From NCBI GenBank assembly GCA_024235095.1, contig JACKNC010000001.1:2546501-2610500 (forward strand): a stretch of 64,000 nucleotides of DNA, in the 5' to 3' direction. The notes below the pieces were generated by a model, which saw only the letters and a list, made by a program, of their open reading frames with translations, made no database searches and was not told where the DNA came from. The first letter of the stretch is position 1. Each line of letters opens with the position of its first letter. The position numbers were made by a program, and so were the translations under genes. This DNA is from Gammaproteobacteria bacterium. Its GTDB lineage: Bacteria > Pseudomonadota > Gammaproteobacteria > Competibacterales > Competibacteraceae. Positions 26,422-35,361 of this stretch are shown here, one piece after another.

Positions 26422-28097
26422 GCTTCTGGAAGCGCATATTCCCAACGATCTTCTTGATGCTTGTTGCTGGCAGCGCCTTAGCCGCCGGCGGCGATCTGGG
26501 AGAAGTCAAGAAATCGGCGGTCAACATTCCCGCCATCATCATGTTCCTGGTGTTCGTCGCTCTTACCCTGGGCATTACCTATTGGGCGGCGCAACGCACC
26601 AAGACCGCCAAGGATTTCTACGCCGCCGGCGGCGGCATCACCGGTTTCCAGAATGGTCTGGCGATCGCGGGCGACTACATGTCCGCCGCCTCGTTCCTGG
26701 GCATTTCCGGTCTGGTGTTCCTGAATGGCTATGACGGGCTAATCTATTCGGTCGGCTGGCTGGTCGGCTGGCCGATCATCATGTTCCTGATTGCCGAGCA
26801 ACTGCGTAATCTCGGTAAATACACCTACGCGGACGTGGTCTCCTACCGCTTCGAGCGGGTGCCGATGCGCACCCTGGCGGCTACCGCTGCGCTGATCGTG
26901 GTGATTCTGTACCTGATCGGCCAGATGGTCGGCGCTGGCAAACTGATTCAGTTGCTGTTCGGCTTGGATTATGTCTATGCCGTCATCATCGTGGGTGTGT
27001 TGATCATCATCTACGTCACTTTCGGCGGCATGTTGGCCACCACCTGGGTACAAATCATCAAGGCGGGTTTATTGCTATCCGGCGCCACCGTCATTGCCTT
27101 CGGCGCGCTGTACCTGGCCTCGGATGGCAGCATGAGTCCCGGACGGATGTTCCAGAAAGCCGTTGAGATTCATCCCAAAGGCATCAAGATCATGGGGCCG
27201 GGCACGTTGGTCACCACCCCTATTGAAGCCATCTCGCTGGGCTTGGCGCTAATGTTTGGCACCGCGGGTCTACCCCACATCCTGATGCGCTTCTTCACCG
27301 TGGGCAACGCCATCGAAGCTCGCAAGTCGGTGTTCTTCGCCACTGGCTGGATCGGCTACTTCTACATCCTGACCTTCCTGATGGGTTTTGGCGCTATCGT
27401 ACTGCTGACCGGTAATCCCGAATTCGCCGATGCGGCTGCGACGGGCGGCATCCGGGGCGGCCAGAACATGGCGGCGGTCAACCTGGCGGCGGCAGTCGGC
27501 GGCAACGTGCTGCTTGGTTTCATCTCGGCGGTGGCTTTTGCGACGATTCTGGCGGTGGTGTCCGGTCTGACCCTGGCCGGTGCTTCAGCCATCTCGCATG
27601 ACCTGTATGCCAACGTGTGGGCGCATGGCAATGTGGACGAGCAACATGAAGTGCGGGTTTCCAAAATCGCCACTATCGTGTTGGGCATCATCGCGATTTT
27701 CCTCGGTATTGCCTTCGAGAAGCAAAACGTCGCCTACCTGGTGGCGCTGACCTTCTCAGTCGCCGCCAGCGCCAACTTCCCCATTTTGTTCATGTCGATC
27801 TACTACGGCAAGATGACCACTCGTGGCGCGTTGATCGGTGGCTGGCTGGGTCTGATCAGCGCCAGTGTGCTGGTGTTCATTGGCCCGACGGTGTGGAGAG
27901 ATATCCTCCATATGGGTGATCCGATCTTCCCGCTCAAGTTCCCGGCGCTGTTCTCGATGACCATCGCCTTCCTGGGCATCTGGATTGGCTCGATCACCGA
28001 TACCAGCGAGCGCGCCAAGAAGGAATGTGAAGCCTTCGAGGCGCAGGATGTGCGGTGCCAGACCGGTATCGGCGCCGAGGGTGCGGCCAGCCACTAA
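26418..28097 (+). CDS. actP: Cation/acetate symporter ActP
   Basis: This 559-residue sodium:solute symporter family transporter takes up acetate and similar short carboxylates. A cleavable-looking N-terminus (PTIFLMLVAGSALAAGG) precedes about 13 membrane helices, as in E. coli ActP. Seen: AKDFYAAGGGITGFQNGLAI, GDYMSAASFLGISG, GLPHILMRFFTV, and VSGLTLAGASAISHDLYA. The overlap with yjcH is the usual arrangement. A hairpin terminator follows at 28153, but the next gene (cNMP/CBS/DUF294) is a regular partner in other genomes, perhaps expressed by read-through. Confidence 0.95.
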   Translation: MSFWKRIFPTIFLMLVAGSALAAGGDLGEVKKSAVNIPAIIMFLVFVALTLGITYWAAQRTKTAKDFYAAGGGITGFQNGLAIAGDYMSAASFLGISGLVFLNGYDGLIYSVGWLVGWPIIMFLIAEQLRNLGKYTYADVVSYRFERVPMRTLAATAALIVVILYLIGQMVGAGKLIQLLFGLDYVYAVIIVGVLIIIYVTFGGMLATTWVQIIKAGLLLSGATVIAFGALYLASDGSMSPGRMFQKAVEIHPKGIKIMGPGTLVTTPIEAISLGLALMFGTAGLPHILMRFFTVGNAIEARKSVFFATGWIGYFYILTFLMGFGAIVLLTGNPEFADAAATGGIRGGQNMAAVNLAAAVGGNVLLGFISAVAFATILAVVSGLTLAGASAISHDLYANVWAHGNVDEQHEVRVSKIATIVLGIIAIFLGIAFEKQNVAYLVALTFSVAASANFPILFMSIYYGKMTTRGALIGGWLGLISASVLVFIGPTVWRDILHMGDPIFPLKFPALFSMTIAFLGIWIGSITDTSERAKKECEAFEAQDVRCQTGIGAEGAASH

Positions 28098-28152
28098 ACG
28101 TTCACCCCCCTTCTGTGTTAAAGAAGGGGACTGAATGGATGTGTTAAGATAA

Positions 28153-28189
28153 AACCCCTTCCGGCTTCCGCCGCGAAGGGGTTCTTATT
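28153..28189 (+). terminator. Rho-independent terminator after actP
   Basis: AACCCCTTC and GAAGGGGTT form a perfect 9-bp stem around a 13-base loop, followed by CTTATT. It lies 55 bases past the actP stop and 24 bases before the next start. Confidence 0.7.
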
Positions 28190-28212
28190 GGGCCTTTCGG
28201 AAGCGAACTGTC

Positions 28213-30099
28213 GTGACTAATTTGGATCAAAAAGCCTTTCTTGCCCGTCAGCCCCCCTTCAACCGGCTCGCCGAAACGGAACTGGCGTCGTTAGCCGGGG
28301 AACTGAGGATCGGTCACTTCGACTCGGGCGAAGTGTTGTTAAAGTCCGGCGAAACGCCAGCCTGTCTGTACTTCATCATCGAAGGCGCAGTTTACGAAAT
28401 CGATGGCGACCCAGATCAGCCTGCTCAAGAGGGTGCGAAATCGCTGACTGCCGCCAAGAGCGCCCGATCCCTCTGGTGCGTGATCGCTCTGTATGGCGCC
28501 GAGGATGCCTTCGATGCCAGCGCTCTGCTGGAAGGAACCAGCCTGCACAGTTTCGTGGTCAGCGAACCGACTCATTGCTTGCAGATGCCACGGCCGGTTT
28601 TCCTGCAAGCGATTCAGAATTATCCGCAACTGGCTTCTTTCTATAATCGTAAGATTTCTCAGCGTCTTGCCGCCCTGCATGAAACAGACGACAACCGGGA
28701 CCTGGCGGCATTCACGATTGCTAAAATTCAGGATGCCTATATTCACCCACCGGTCTTCGTGTCAGCGCAACAGTCTATCTATCAGGCGGCGCTGACCATG
28801 AAGGCCCATAAAACCAATTCAATCCTGGTTCAATACGGCGACGAAATCGGCATCGTCACTGCCACTGATCTACGCGAGGCCGCTATTATTCAGCGTCAGT
28901 CGGTGGACGACCCTGTTGGCCCGCTGGCGACTTACGAATTGATCAGCATGGAGCCGGACGATTTCCTGTTCAACGCCCTGCTGCGGATGACCCATTACAA
29001 TGTAAATCGGCTGGTCATCCGCGATGTGAAAACCATTCATGGTATTCTCGAACAAATCGACCTGCTGAGTTATCTCTCCAATCATTCCCACTTGATCGCC
29101 CTGCAAATCGACCGGGCGCGTTCCCAGGAAGACCTGAAGTGGGCCAGCCGCGATCTGGTCAATGTCATCCGCGATCTGCATGACAAAGGCATTAAAATCC
29201 GCTACATCATGCAACTGGTGTCGGAACTGAATAAAAAGTTGTTGCGCAAACTGTTCGCTCTTATCGCGCCGCCGGAACTGCTGGAAAACGCCTGCCTGCT
29301 GGTGCTAGGCAGCGAGGGCCGCGAGGAACAGGTGCTGAAAACCGATCAGGACAACGCTCTGATCTTGCGGGATGGTTTCAGCTACCCTGATCTGGAGCGG
29401 ATCACTCGCGAATTCACCGAAAGTCTGCTTGATTTCGGCTACCCACGTTGCCCTGGCAATATCATGGTGTCGAACCCGTACTGGACCAAGCCGATGGCTG
29501 CATTCAAGGATGAGTTGTTTCAATGGATCGTGCATCCGACCTACGATTCGTTTCTCCAATTCGCCATTTTCTTCGACGCGATGGCGGTGGCCGGCGACGA
29601 TAATCTGCTGCGCCATGTCAAAGACCACATGTATCGCCTGCTTGGCGATCATCGCTCGTTCTACAGCCAGTTTGCCAAATCCACCGTTGCGTTCGAAACA
29701 CCGCTCGGGTTCTTTACCAATTTCGTCGTGGAAAAAGACCGCGATGAACTGGATATCAAGAAAGGCGGCATTTTCCCCATTGTTCACGGCATTCGCAGCC
29801 TGGCCCTGGAATACCGGTTACCGCAAACCAATACCGTGGACCGGATCACCGCTTTGAGTCAGCGCAATCTGTTCAACCCCTCCTTTGGCATTGAGCTGAT
29901 CGAGGTCTTTACCTACCTGTCGACCTTGCGCGCCGAGGCCGGCCTGCGGAAAATTCGCGAAGGGCGGACGCAAGATAATTACCTGAATCCCAAGGAACTG
30001 AACAAAATACAGCGGGAAGTGCTGCGCGATTCGTTCAAGATTGTCAATGAATTCAAAAAATTCATCGGTTACCATTTCAAACTGAGCATGATCAGTTAA
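28213..30099 (+). CDS. cNMP-binding/CBS/DUF294 nucleotidyltransferase-like protein
   Basis: A 628-residue cytoplasmic protein with a cyclic-nucleotide-binding-like domain (about 15-150), two CBS domains (about 175-295), a GlnD-type nucleotidyltransferase domain and its C-terminal partner domain. The nucleotidyltransferase core is GSEGREEQ (366-373) with TDQDN, whose Asp residues (D378, D380) should bind metal. The start is GTG at 28213. In pseudomonads and vibrios, relatives neighbour actP-type transporters and a DnaQ-like exonuclease. A role in controlling carbon uptake is plausible, but the reaction and target are unknown. Confidence 0.88.
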   Translation: MTNLDQKAFLARQPPFNRLAETELASLAGELRIGHFDSGEVLLKSGETPACLYFIIEGAVYEIDGDPDQPAQEGAKSLTAAKSARSLWCVIALYGAEDAFDASALLEGTSLHSFVVSEPTHCLQMPRPVFLQAIQNYPQLASFYNRKISQRLAALHETDDNRDLAAFTIAKIQDAYIHPPVFVSAQQSIYQAALTMKAHKTNSILVQYGDEIGIVTATDLREAAIIQRQSVDDPVGPLATYELISMEPDDFLFNALLRMTHYNVNRLVIRDVKTIHGILEQIDLLSYLSNHSHLIALQIDRARSQEDLKWASRDLVNVIRDLHDKGIKIRYIMQLVSELNKKLLRKLFALIAPPELLENACLLVLGSEGREEQVLKTDQDNALILRDGFSYPDLERITREFTESLLDFGYPRCPGNIMVSNPYWTKPMAAFKDELFQWIVHPTYDSFLQFAIFFDAMAVAGDDNLLRHVKDHMYRLLGDHRSFYSQFAKSTVAFETPLGFFTNFVVEKDRDELDIKKGGIFPIVHGIRSLALEYRLPQTNTVDRITALSQRNLFNPSFGIELIEVFTYLSTLRAEAGLRKIREGRTQDNYLNPKELNKIQREVLRDSFKIVNEFKKFIGYHFKLSMIS

Positions 30100-30134
30100 T
30101 TATGGTTCTTCGAAGATTTTTGTGGAACTCACAC

Positions 30135-30207
30135 TGTAGGTCGGGCAAAGGCGTAACGTTGCCCGACAAGAAGGCCTATGTCGGGCACGTCCTGTGCCCG
30201 ACCTACA
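30135..30207. repeat. REP/MITE-like palindromic repeat with TGTAGGTCGGGCA ends
   Basis: A 73-base element bounded by TGTAGGTCGGGCA and its complement TGCCCGACCTACA. Inside are two hairpins: TCGGGCAA...TTGCCCGA (30141-30166) and GTCGGGCAC-GTCCT-GTGCCCGAC (30180-30202). Repeats of this kind are widespread between genes in many proteobacteria. Confidence 0.75.
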
Positions 30208-30222
30208 TACTGATGACAACAC

Positions 30223-30249
30223 TGTAGGGTACGCATTGCGTACCCTACA
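30223..30249. repeat. Perfect 13-bp inverted repeat TGTAGGGTACGCA
   Basis: TGTAGGGTACGCA and its exact complement flank a single T. It shares the TGTAGG end with the repeat 16 bases upstream and is probably a relative. It could also act as a terminator after the DUF294 gene, but lacks a T tract. Confidence 0.7.
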
Positions 30250-30318
30250 CAATACCGGTGAATCAATCAGTTATTTTTTATACAGTTCCTAACAGGAAAC
30301 CCCCATGAGGCTTTCCCC

Positions 30319-32103
30319 TTGAAAACCCATCTTCAACACCTGATTACTCAGGCGCTCCAGCAGCTTTGCCAGGATGGAGCGCTGGCCGATGCCGAGTTGC
30401 TTTCGATTCCCCTGGAGCGCACCCGCGACCGAGCGCATGGCGATTACGCTTCCAATATCGCGCTCACCCTGGCGAAAACCGCCCGGCGCAAACCCCGCGA
30501 ACTGGCCGAGAACATCCGCTCCGCGCTGCCGATGTCCGCGCATGTCGCCAAAGTGGATATCGCTGGCCCCGGTTTCATCAATTTTTTCCTGACACCGACC
30601 GCCTATCACACGGTCGTGGGCGAGATCCTGCAACGCGGCGATGACTTTGGCCGGAGCGCGCTCGGTAACGGACGACGGGTTCAGGTGGAATTCGTTTCCG
30701 CCAATCCTACTGGCCCCCTGCACGTCGGTCATGGGCGCGGCGCAGCGTTTGGCGCTACCGTCGCTAATTTACTGGAAGCGATCGGCTACCAGGTTCACCG
30801 GGAATACTACGTCAATGACGCAGGCCGACAGATGAACATCCTGGCCGCCAGCCTGTGGTTGCGTTACCTGGAGCATTGCGGCGAACGGTTCCCGTTTCCC
30901 AGCAACGGTTATCGCGGCCAATACTTGCGGGACATCGCCGCCCGGTTTTACGCAGAGCATGGCGGCGCTTATCTGGTTTCAGCGCAACAGGTTTTCCAGA
31001 ATCTCCCCCCGGACGAAATCCGCGACGAAGCCGGCGACATTGTGACGCCAGGCAACAAGGAAACCTATATCGACGCCGTCGTTGAACGCGCCCGTACCCT
31101 GTTGGGCGATCACCGCTACCGTTTTCTGTTTGAACTGGGCCTGAACGCCATTCTCGACGACATCCGCGACGATCTGGGCGGGTTCGGGGTGATCTATGAC
31201 GAGTGGTATTCCGAACGCGCGCTTACCGAACACGGCGCGGTCAATAAGACGTTGAGCCGACTGCGTGACGCTGGCTATGTGTACGAGCGGGAAGGCGCGC
31301 TGTGGTTTCGTTCCAGCGCCTTCGGTGATGAAAAAGATCGGGTGGTCGAGCGGGAAAACGGTCAGATAACTTACTTCGCCTCGGATATCGCCTATCATCT
31401 GGAGAAATTCGAGCGCGGCTTCGACAGAGTCATTGACGTTTGGGGCGCCGACCATCACGGCTATGTCCCCCGGGTGAAAGCCGCACTTCAGGCTATGGGT
31501 GAAAATCCTGACCGGTTAGCCGTGCTATTGGTGCAATTTGCGATTCTCTACCGCAATGGCGAACGGGTACCCATGTCCACTCGTTCCGGCGAATTCGTCA
31601 CCCTGCGCGAACTGCGTCGAGAGGTCGGCAACGACGCCGCCCGCTTCTTTTATGTCATGCGCAAGAGCGAACAGCACCTGGATTTCGATCTCGACCTGGC
31701 TAAATCACAGTCCAGGGATAACCCGGTTTACTACATTCAGTACGCCCATGCGCGGGTATGCAGTGTTCTCAAGCAATTGCGCGAAAAAGGGCTATCCCGT
31801 GATGTGGAGCGCGGCCAGGCGCATCTAGCCCGATTGACTGAACCCCATGAAGAGAGCTTGCTCATCGCGCTGGCCCGTTACTCGGAAGTCCTGGAAATGG
31901 CGGCACTTAACCACGAGCCGCATCAGCTGGCTCACTACTTGCGGGAGCTGGCCAATGCCTTCCACACCTATTACAACGAACACCGGGTTCTGGTCGATGA
32001 CGATGCCTTACGCGACGCCCGGTTGAATCTGAGCCTGGCGACCCGGCAGGTGATTAAAAATGGTTTGGCCCTCCTAGGCGTCTCAGCTCCGGAGGTCATG
32101 TGA
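30319..32103 (+). CDS. argS: Arginyl-tRNA synthetase
   Basis: A 594-residue class I synthetase. The HIGH-type motif SANPTGPLHVGHGRG and the atypical KMSK site RVPMSTRSGEFVTL are both as expected for ArgRS, as are GADHHGYVPRVKAA and the C-terminal anticodon-binding domain. The frame has no ATG near the conserved start, so translation begins at TTG 30319 (KTHLQHLITQAL). A five-codon reading frame (ATG at 30305, MRLSP) ends in a TGA overlapping that TTG and has AGGA upstream, suggesting coupled initiation. GTGA overlap with the next gene. Confidence 0.94.
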   Translation: MKTHLQHLITQALQQLCQDGALADAELLSIPLERTRDRAHGDYASNIALTLAKTARRKPRELAENIRSALPMSAHVAKVDIAGPGFINFFLTPTAYHTVVGEILQRGDDFGRSALGNGRRVQVEFVSANPTGPLHVGHGRGAAFGATVANLLEAIGYQVHREYYVNDAGRQMNILAASLWLRYLEHCGERFPFPSNGYRGQYLRDIAARFYAEHGGAYLVSAQQVFQNLPPDEIRDEAGDIVTPGNKETYIDAVVERARTLLGDHRYRFLFELGLNAILDDIRDDLGGFGVIYDEWYSERALTEHGAVNKTLSRLRDAGYVYEREGALWFRSSAFGDEKDRVVERENGQITYFASDIAYHLEKFERGFDRVIDVWGADHHGYVPRVKAALQAMGENPDRLAVLLVQFAILYRNGERVPMSTRSGEFVTLRELRREVGNDAARFFYVMRKSEQHLDFDLDLAKSQSRDNPVYYIQYAHARVCSVLKQLREKGLSRDVERGQAHLARLTEPHEESLLIALARYSEVLEMAALNHEPHQLAHYLRELANAFHTYYNEHRVLVDDDALRDARLNLSLATRQVIKNGLALLGVSAPEVM

Positions 32104-32429
32104 GTATTCGCCGCGATTACAAATCCGTTTCGCCACGCCAGCGCCGCCAATCGGCCCGCCGGTTGAGTATACTAGTTATCACATTGATTTTGATCGGTCT
32201 ATTTGGTGGTTTCCTCGCCTACATCAAGGGCGCCCGATTCCAGCCGCCGCCGGTAGCAGTAGCGCCGCCACCTATACCGCTCACGCCGCCTGCGCCCGTC
32301 GCCGTGCAATCGCTGCCGGCCCCGCCTGTCAGTATGCCGGCGCCGGCAGCGGATCCCTTCAAGCCCAAATACGATTTCTACACCGAGTTGCCCAGACGGC
32401 AGGTTGATATCCAGCGGAAAGAACCTTAA
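32100..32429 (+). CDS. FtsN-like membrane protein lacking a SPOR domain
   Basis: A 109-residue bitopic protein: basic cytoplasmic tail (MSIRRDYKSVSPRQRRQSARR), one helix (about 23-42), then a Pro/Ala/Val-rich periplasmic part ending KPKYDFYTELPRRQVDIQRK. The F/YDFYTELP piece is typical of FtsN-like division proteins encoded after argS, where it normally leads into a peptidoglycan-binding SPOR domain. Here a stop follows directly, and no SPOR-like sequence is evident in the next bases. The gene starts at GTG 32100 overlapping the argS stop. It may be a naturally short form or a truncation. Confidence 0.75.
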   Translation: MSIRRDYKSVSPRQRRQSARRLSILVITLILIGLFGGFLAYIKGARFQPPPVAVAPPPIPLTPPAPVAVQSLPAPPVSMPAPAADPFKPKYDFYTELPRRQVDIQRKEP

Positions 32430-32675
32430 GCAAACGCCATGTCCAATTGCTACAGCCCACGCCTGCGCAAGCCCCCTCGCGAGCCAACAGCGCTTCCCTG
32501 AAAAGGAAAATTCCACTATAAATATTTTAAGGAACTATTATTGAAACTGTTTTATTCTATCTTGCCAAGACTAATCATTATTATTGCGTTAGCAAAGCCA
32601 AGACTGGATAGTTAAAGCTATAATTTAGAGAGATATAACGCTATCTCAATCAGACGACTCGGTAAAGTTACCTCC
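32430..32675 (+). other. Intergenic region before the YbaK-HDOD gene
   Basis: About 246 bases, the second half strongly AT-rich. TATAATTT near 32620 could be a -10 element for the next gene, but I see no matching -35. No remnant of a SPOR domain or RNA gene is apparent. Confidence 0.25.
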
Positions 32676-34100
32676 ATGGACCTTCCTGACATCGTTCGGA
32701 CCCATCTTGACCAACAGGGTTTTCCCTATCGATTGGTAAACTGTCCTTCTACTGAAACGCTCATTCAGGCTGCAGCGAAACTTGGCATCGCTACCCGACA
32801 AATAGCGCGAATTGTCCTGCTGAAAGATACAGTGGGCGTGGTCATGGTGGTTTTACCATGCAGCTACATTCTCGATTTTTCGATACTCTGCCAATCACTG
32901 CGGCGCGATCTGGAGCCGCTTTACGGTCCCGAAACCCACTGCTTCTTCGAACAACATGGTTGCAAGGCGGGATCTCATCCCCCCCTGCCGGACGCGTTCG
33001 CCATACCGGCTTTGGCGGATATCAGCCTGGTCGCGGACGAAACTCAGGAAATCTACTTCGATGGCGGGAATGGCAATACTTTGGTGGCCATGCAGGCGGC
33101 CGATTTCCGCGAACTGCTCAAGTCGGCGCGCTGGGGACAGTTCGCTGTTTCCACCGAGAACCTCGACGCACTGATCAGCCAGCAGGCATTTACCCCCCAA
33201 AACCTGACCAGTCTGACCCGGCGTTATACGCCGGCAAAACTGCAGGAAGGCATCGAAGCGATCACTGAACTGCCGGTCATGCCGGAAACCGCGAAACGGA
33301 TTCTAAAGCTGCGTAATCAGCCGGGCCTCCTTGCCACCGACATCATCTGGATCGTCGAACAGGACCCCAGTCTTGCCGCACAGGTCGTGCATTGGGCGCG
33401 CTCGCCCTTGCATGGCCATCGTGGCGCAGTGGATTCGCTGCATACCGCCATCGAACAGGTCTTGGGGATCGAAAACACCCTTAACCTGCTGCTGGGGTCC
33501 TGCATAGGTCAAACTTTTCGCATACCAGTCGACGGTCCAGTCGGTTTGCAAACCTTTTGGCGGCACAGCATCTACTGTGCCTCCCTGGTCAGCGAGTTGG
33601 CCAAACTACTCCCCGAATCGTTGAATGTGAACCCCCATCTGGCCTATCTATGCGGCCTGCTCCACAACTTCGGTTATCTGGTGCTGGGTCATGTCTTTCC
33701 CACCCACTTTTTTCTGTTCAACCGCTTCCTGGCGGTTAACCAGAACGTGCCGCTCAGTGTCGTCGAACGCTATGTCTTGGGCGTTGAGCACTGGCTGATC
33801 GGCTCCTGGCTGATGCAGTCCTGGGACATGCCCGAGGAGGTGATTGCCGCGGTTCGCTGGCATCATAATGAAGATTGCACTCAACCTCATGCTGAATATT
33901 CCAATTTGGTGCTGATCGCCAATCGATTGCTGCACCATGTCGGAATGAGTGATGAACCGAATAACCGCTTGCCGGCTCTGGCGATGTTTACCTTGGGCAT
34001 CACCCGCGAACAGGCTATGGAGGCGCTGGCCCGAGTGCAATCCAGCATCTCGGAGCTTGATAACCTGTCGGAAGTCTTATGGTTGCCCTCTGAGGGGTAA
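32676..34100 (+). CDS. YbaK/ProX-like deacylase domain fused to an HDOD domain
   Basis: A 474-residue cytoplasmic protein. Residues 1-160 match the YbaK/EbsC fold that hydrolyses mischarged aminoacyl-tRNA: ETLIQAAAKLGIA, ARIVLLKDTVGVVMVVLP (with Lys near position 50, where the family has its catalytic Lys), and FDGGNGNTLVAMQAADF. Residues 190-400 are an HDOD domain (ELPVMPETAKRILKLRNQPG, DPSLAAQVVHWARSP, LCGLLHNFGYLVLGHVFP). HDOD proteins are non-catalytic HD-fold signalling modules. Which activity dominates is unknown. It stands alone with its own terminator. Confidence 0.85.
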   Translation: MDLPDIVRTHLDQQGFPYRLVNCPSTETLIQAAAKLGIATRQIARIVLLKDTVGVVMVVLPCSYILDFSILCQSLRRDLEPLYGPETHCFFEQHGCKAGSHPPLPDAFAIPALADISLVADETQEIYFDGGNGNTLVAMQAADFRELLKSARWGQFAVSTENLDALISQQAFTPQNLTSLTRRYTPAKLQEGIEAITELPVMPETAKRILKLRNQPGLLATDIIWIVEQDPSLAAQVVHWARSPLHGHRGAVDSLHTAIEQVLGIENTLNLLLGSCIGQTFRIPVDGPVGLQTFWRHSIYCASLVSELAKLLPESLNVNPHLAYLCGLLHNFGYLVLGHVFPTHFFLFNRFLAVNQNVPLSVVERYVLGVEHWLIGSWLMQSWDMPEEVIAAVRWHHNEDCTQPHAEYSNLVLIANRLLHHVGMSDEPNNRLPALAMFTLGITREQAMEALARVQSSISELDNLSEVLWLPSEG

Positions 34101-34119
34101 GCCGCGGTTACGGAAGTAG

Positions 34120-34156
34120 GGAGTAGGGAAAATCCCTGTTTCCCCTACTCCTTTCT
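34120..34156 (+). terminator. Terminator after the YbaK-HDOD gene
   Basis: GGAGTAGGGAAA pairs with TTTCCCCTACTCC, with one bulged base, and is followed by TTTCT. It lies 20 bases after the stop and 30 bases before the cyclophilin start. Confidence 0.6.
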
Positions 34157-34185
34157 GGTTATTTCCACAACCTGGCGATAATTCC

Positions 34186-34839
34186 ATGCACAAGCGAGTT
34201 TCCTTATTAGCGGCCGTCGTTCTCGGTCTGGCCAGCACGACCATTATTGCTGACACTCAAGTTCGGTTGGATACCAGTATGGGTCCGGTTACCCTGGAGT
34301 TGGCTGACAAGCAAGCTCCTAAGTCGGTTGAAAATTTCCTTACCTATGTCCGCGATGGCTTCTATAACGGCACGATCTTTCACCGGGTCATTGACGGTTT
34401 TATGATCCAGGGCGGTGGTTTCACCGCGGACTTTCAACAGAAACCGACTCGCGCCCCGATCCCGAATGAGGCTGACAACGGATTGAAAAACCGGCGTGGC
34501 GCAGTGGCCATGGCGCGCACGGGCGATCCCAACTCCGCTACGGCCCAGTTCTTCATCAATGTCAAGGACAATACATTTCTGGATCACCGCGGACCGACTC
34601 CGCAAGGCTGGGGCTATGCGGTGTTTGGCAAGGTGATCGATGGCATGGAGGTGGTCGACAAGATCCGCCAGACGCCAACCGGTTCCGGGGGACCCGGCGA
34701 CCGGTTCAGCGATGTGCCGGTCACGCCAATTGTCATTGAATCCGCGACAGTACTGGACCGTTCGAAGCCTGCCTCGTCGGATGCCGAACCGGAACCAGCG
34801 CTCGCGCCAGCGACTCCGTCCGAACCATCAAAAGAGTGA
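34186..34839 (+). CDS. Exported cyclophilin-type peptidyl-prolyl isomerase
   Basis: A 217-residue PPIase with a signal peptide (MHKRVSLLAAVVLGLASTTIIA), so it should act in the periplasm on proline peptide bonds of folding proteins. Cyclophilin core: FHRVIDGFMIQGGGF (catalytic Arg), TAQFFINVKDNTFLDH, and GWGYAVFGKVIDGMEVVDKI. The C-terminal 30 residues (SSDAEPEPALAPATPSEPS) are an acidic, Pro-rich tail absent from its neighbour. It looks like the exported paralogue of the ppiB gene 12 bases downstream, probably after a tandem duplication. Confidence 0.93.
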   Translation: MHKRVSLLAAVVLGLASTTIIADTQVRLDTSMGPVTLELADKQAPKSVENFLTYVRDGFYNGTIFHRVIDGFMIQGGGFTADFQQKPTRAPIPNEADNGLKNRRGAVAMARTGDPNSATAQFFINVKDNTFLDHRGPTPQGWGYAVFGKVIDGMEVVDKIRQTPTGSGGPGDRFSDVPVTPIVIESATVLDRSKPASSDAEPEPALAPATPSEPSKE

Positions 34840-34851
34840 GTTTTTATCATC

Positions 34852-35349
34852 ATGGTTAATCTGCACACTTCATTGGGCGTCATCGGTATTGAACTGAATC
34901 ACGAACATGCTCCGGCAACCGCCGCCAACTTTCTCCAATACGCCCGCGACGGGTTTTATGATGGCACATTGTTCCACCGAGTTATCCCCGGCTTCATGAT
35001 TCAAGGCGGCGGCATGGAATCCGACATGAATCAAAAACCAACCCGCAGCCCGATCCAGAACGAGGCGAACAATGGCCTGAAAAACGTGGTGGGCAGCATC
35101 GCCATGGCCCGCACCTCCGATCCCCACTCGGCCAGTTCACAGTTTTTCATTAACCTCAAGGACAATGACTTTCTTGACCATCGTGCGCCTAACAGTCAGG
35201 GCTGGGGCTATTGTGTATTCGGCCAAGTTGTCGCGGGTATGGACGTCGTCGAAGCGATCGCTCAGGTGGCTACCACCAGCCGACGGGGTCATCAGGATGT
35301 ACCGGTCGAAAACGTAGTGATCGTCAAGACCGAAGTCAGCGGCGAGTGA
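34852..35349 (+). CDS. ppiB: Cytoplasmic cyclophilin PpiB
   Basis: A 165-residue peptidyl-prolyl isomerase without a signal peptide. LFHRVIPGFMIQGGGMES, SASSQFFINLKDNDFLDH and GWGYCVFGQVVAGMDVVEAI match the E. coli cytoplasmic cyclophilin. The ATG at 34852 lies in TTATCATCATGG with a weak ribosome site, and translation may be coupled to the upstream paralogue. lpxH follows after 12 bases, the same order seen in E. coli. Confidence 0.95.
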   Translation: MVNLHTSLGVIGIELNHEHAPATAANFLQYARDGFYDGTLFHRVIPGFMIQGGGMESDMNQKPTRSPIQNEANNGLKNVVGSIAMARTSDPHSASSQFFINLKDNDFLDHRAPNSQGWGYCVFGQVVAGMDVVEAIAQVATTSRRGHQDVPVENVVIVKTEVSGE

Positions 35350-35361
35350 GTCGATAGCGAC

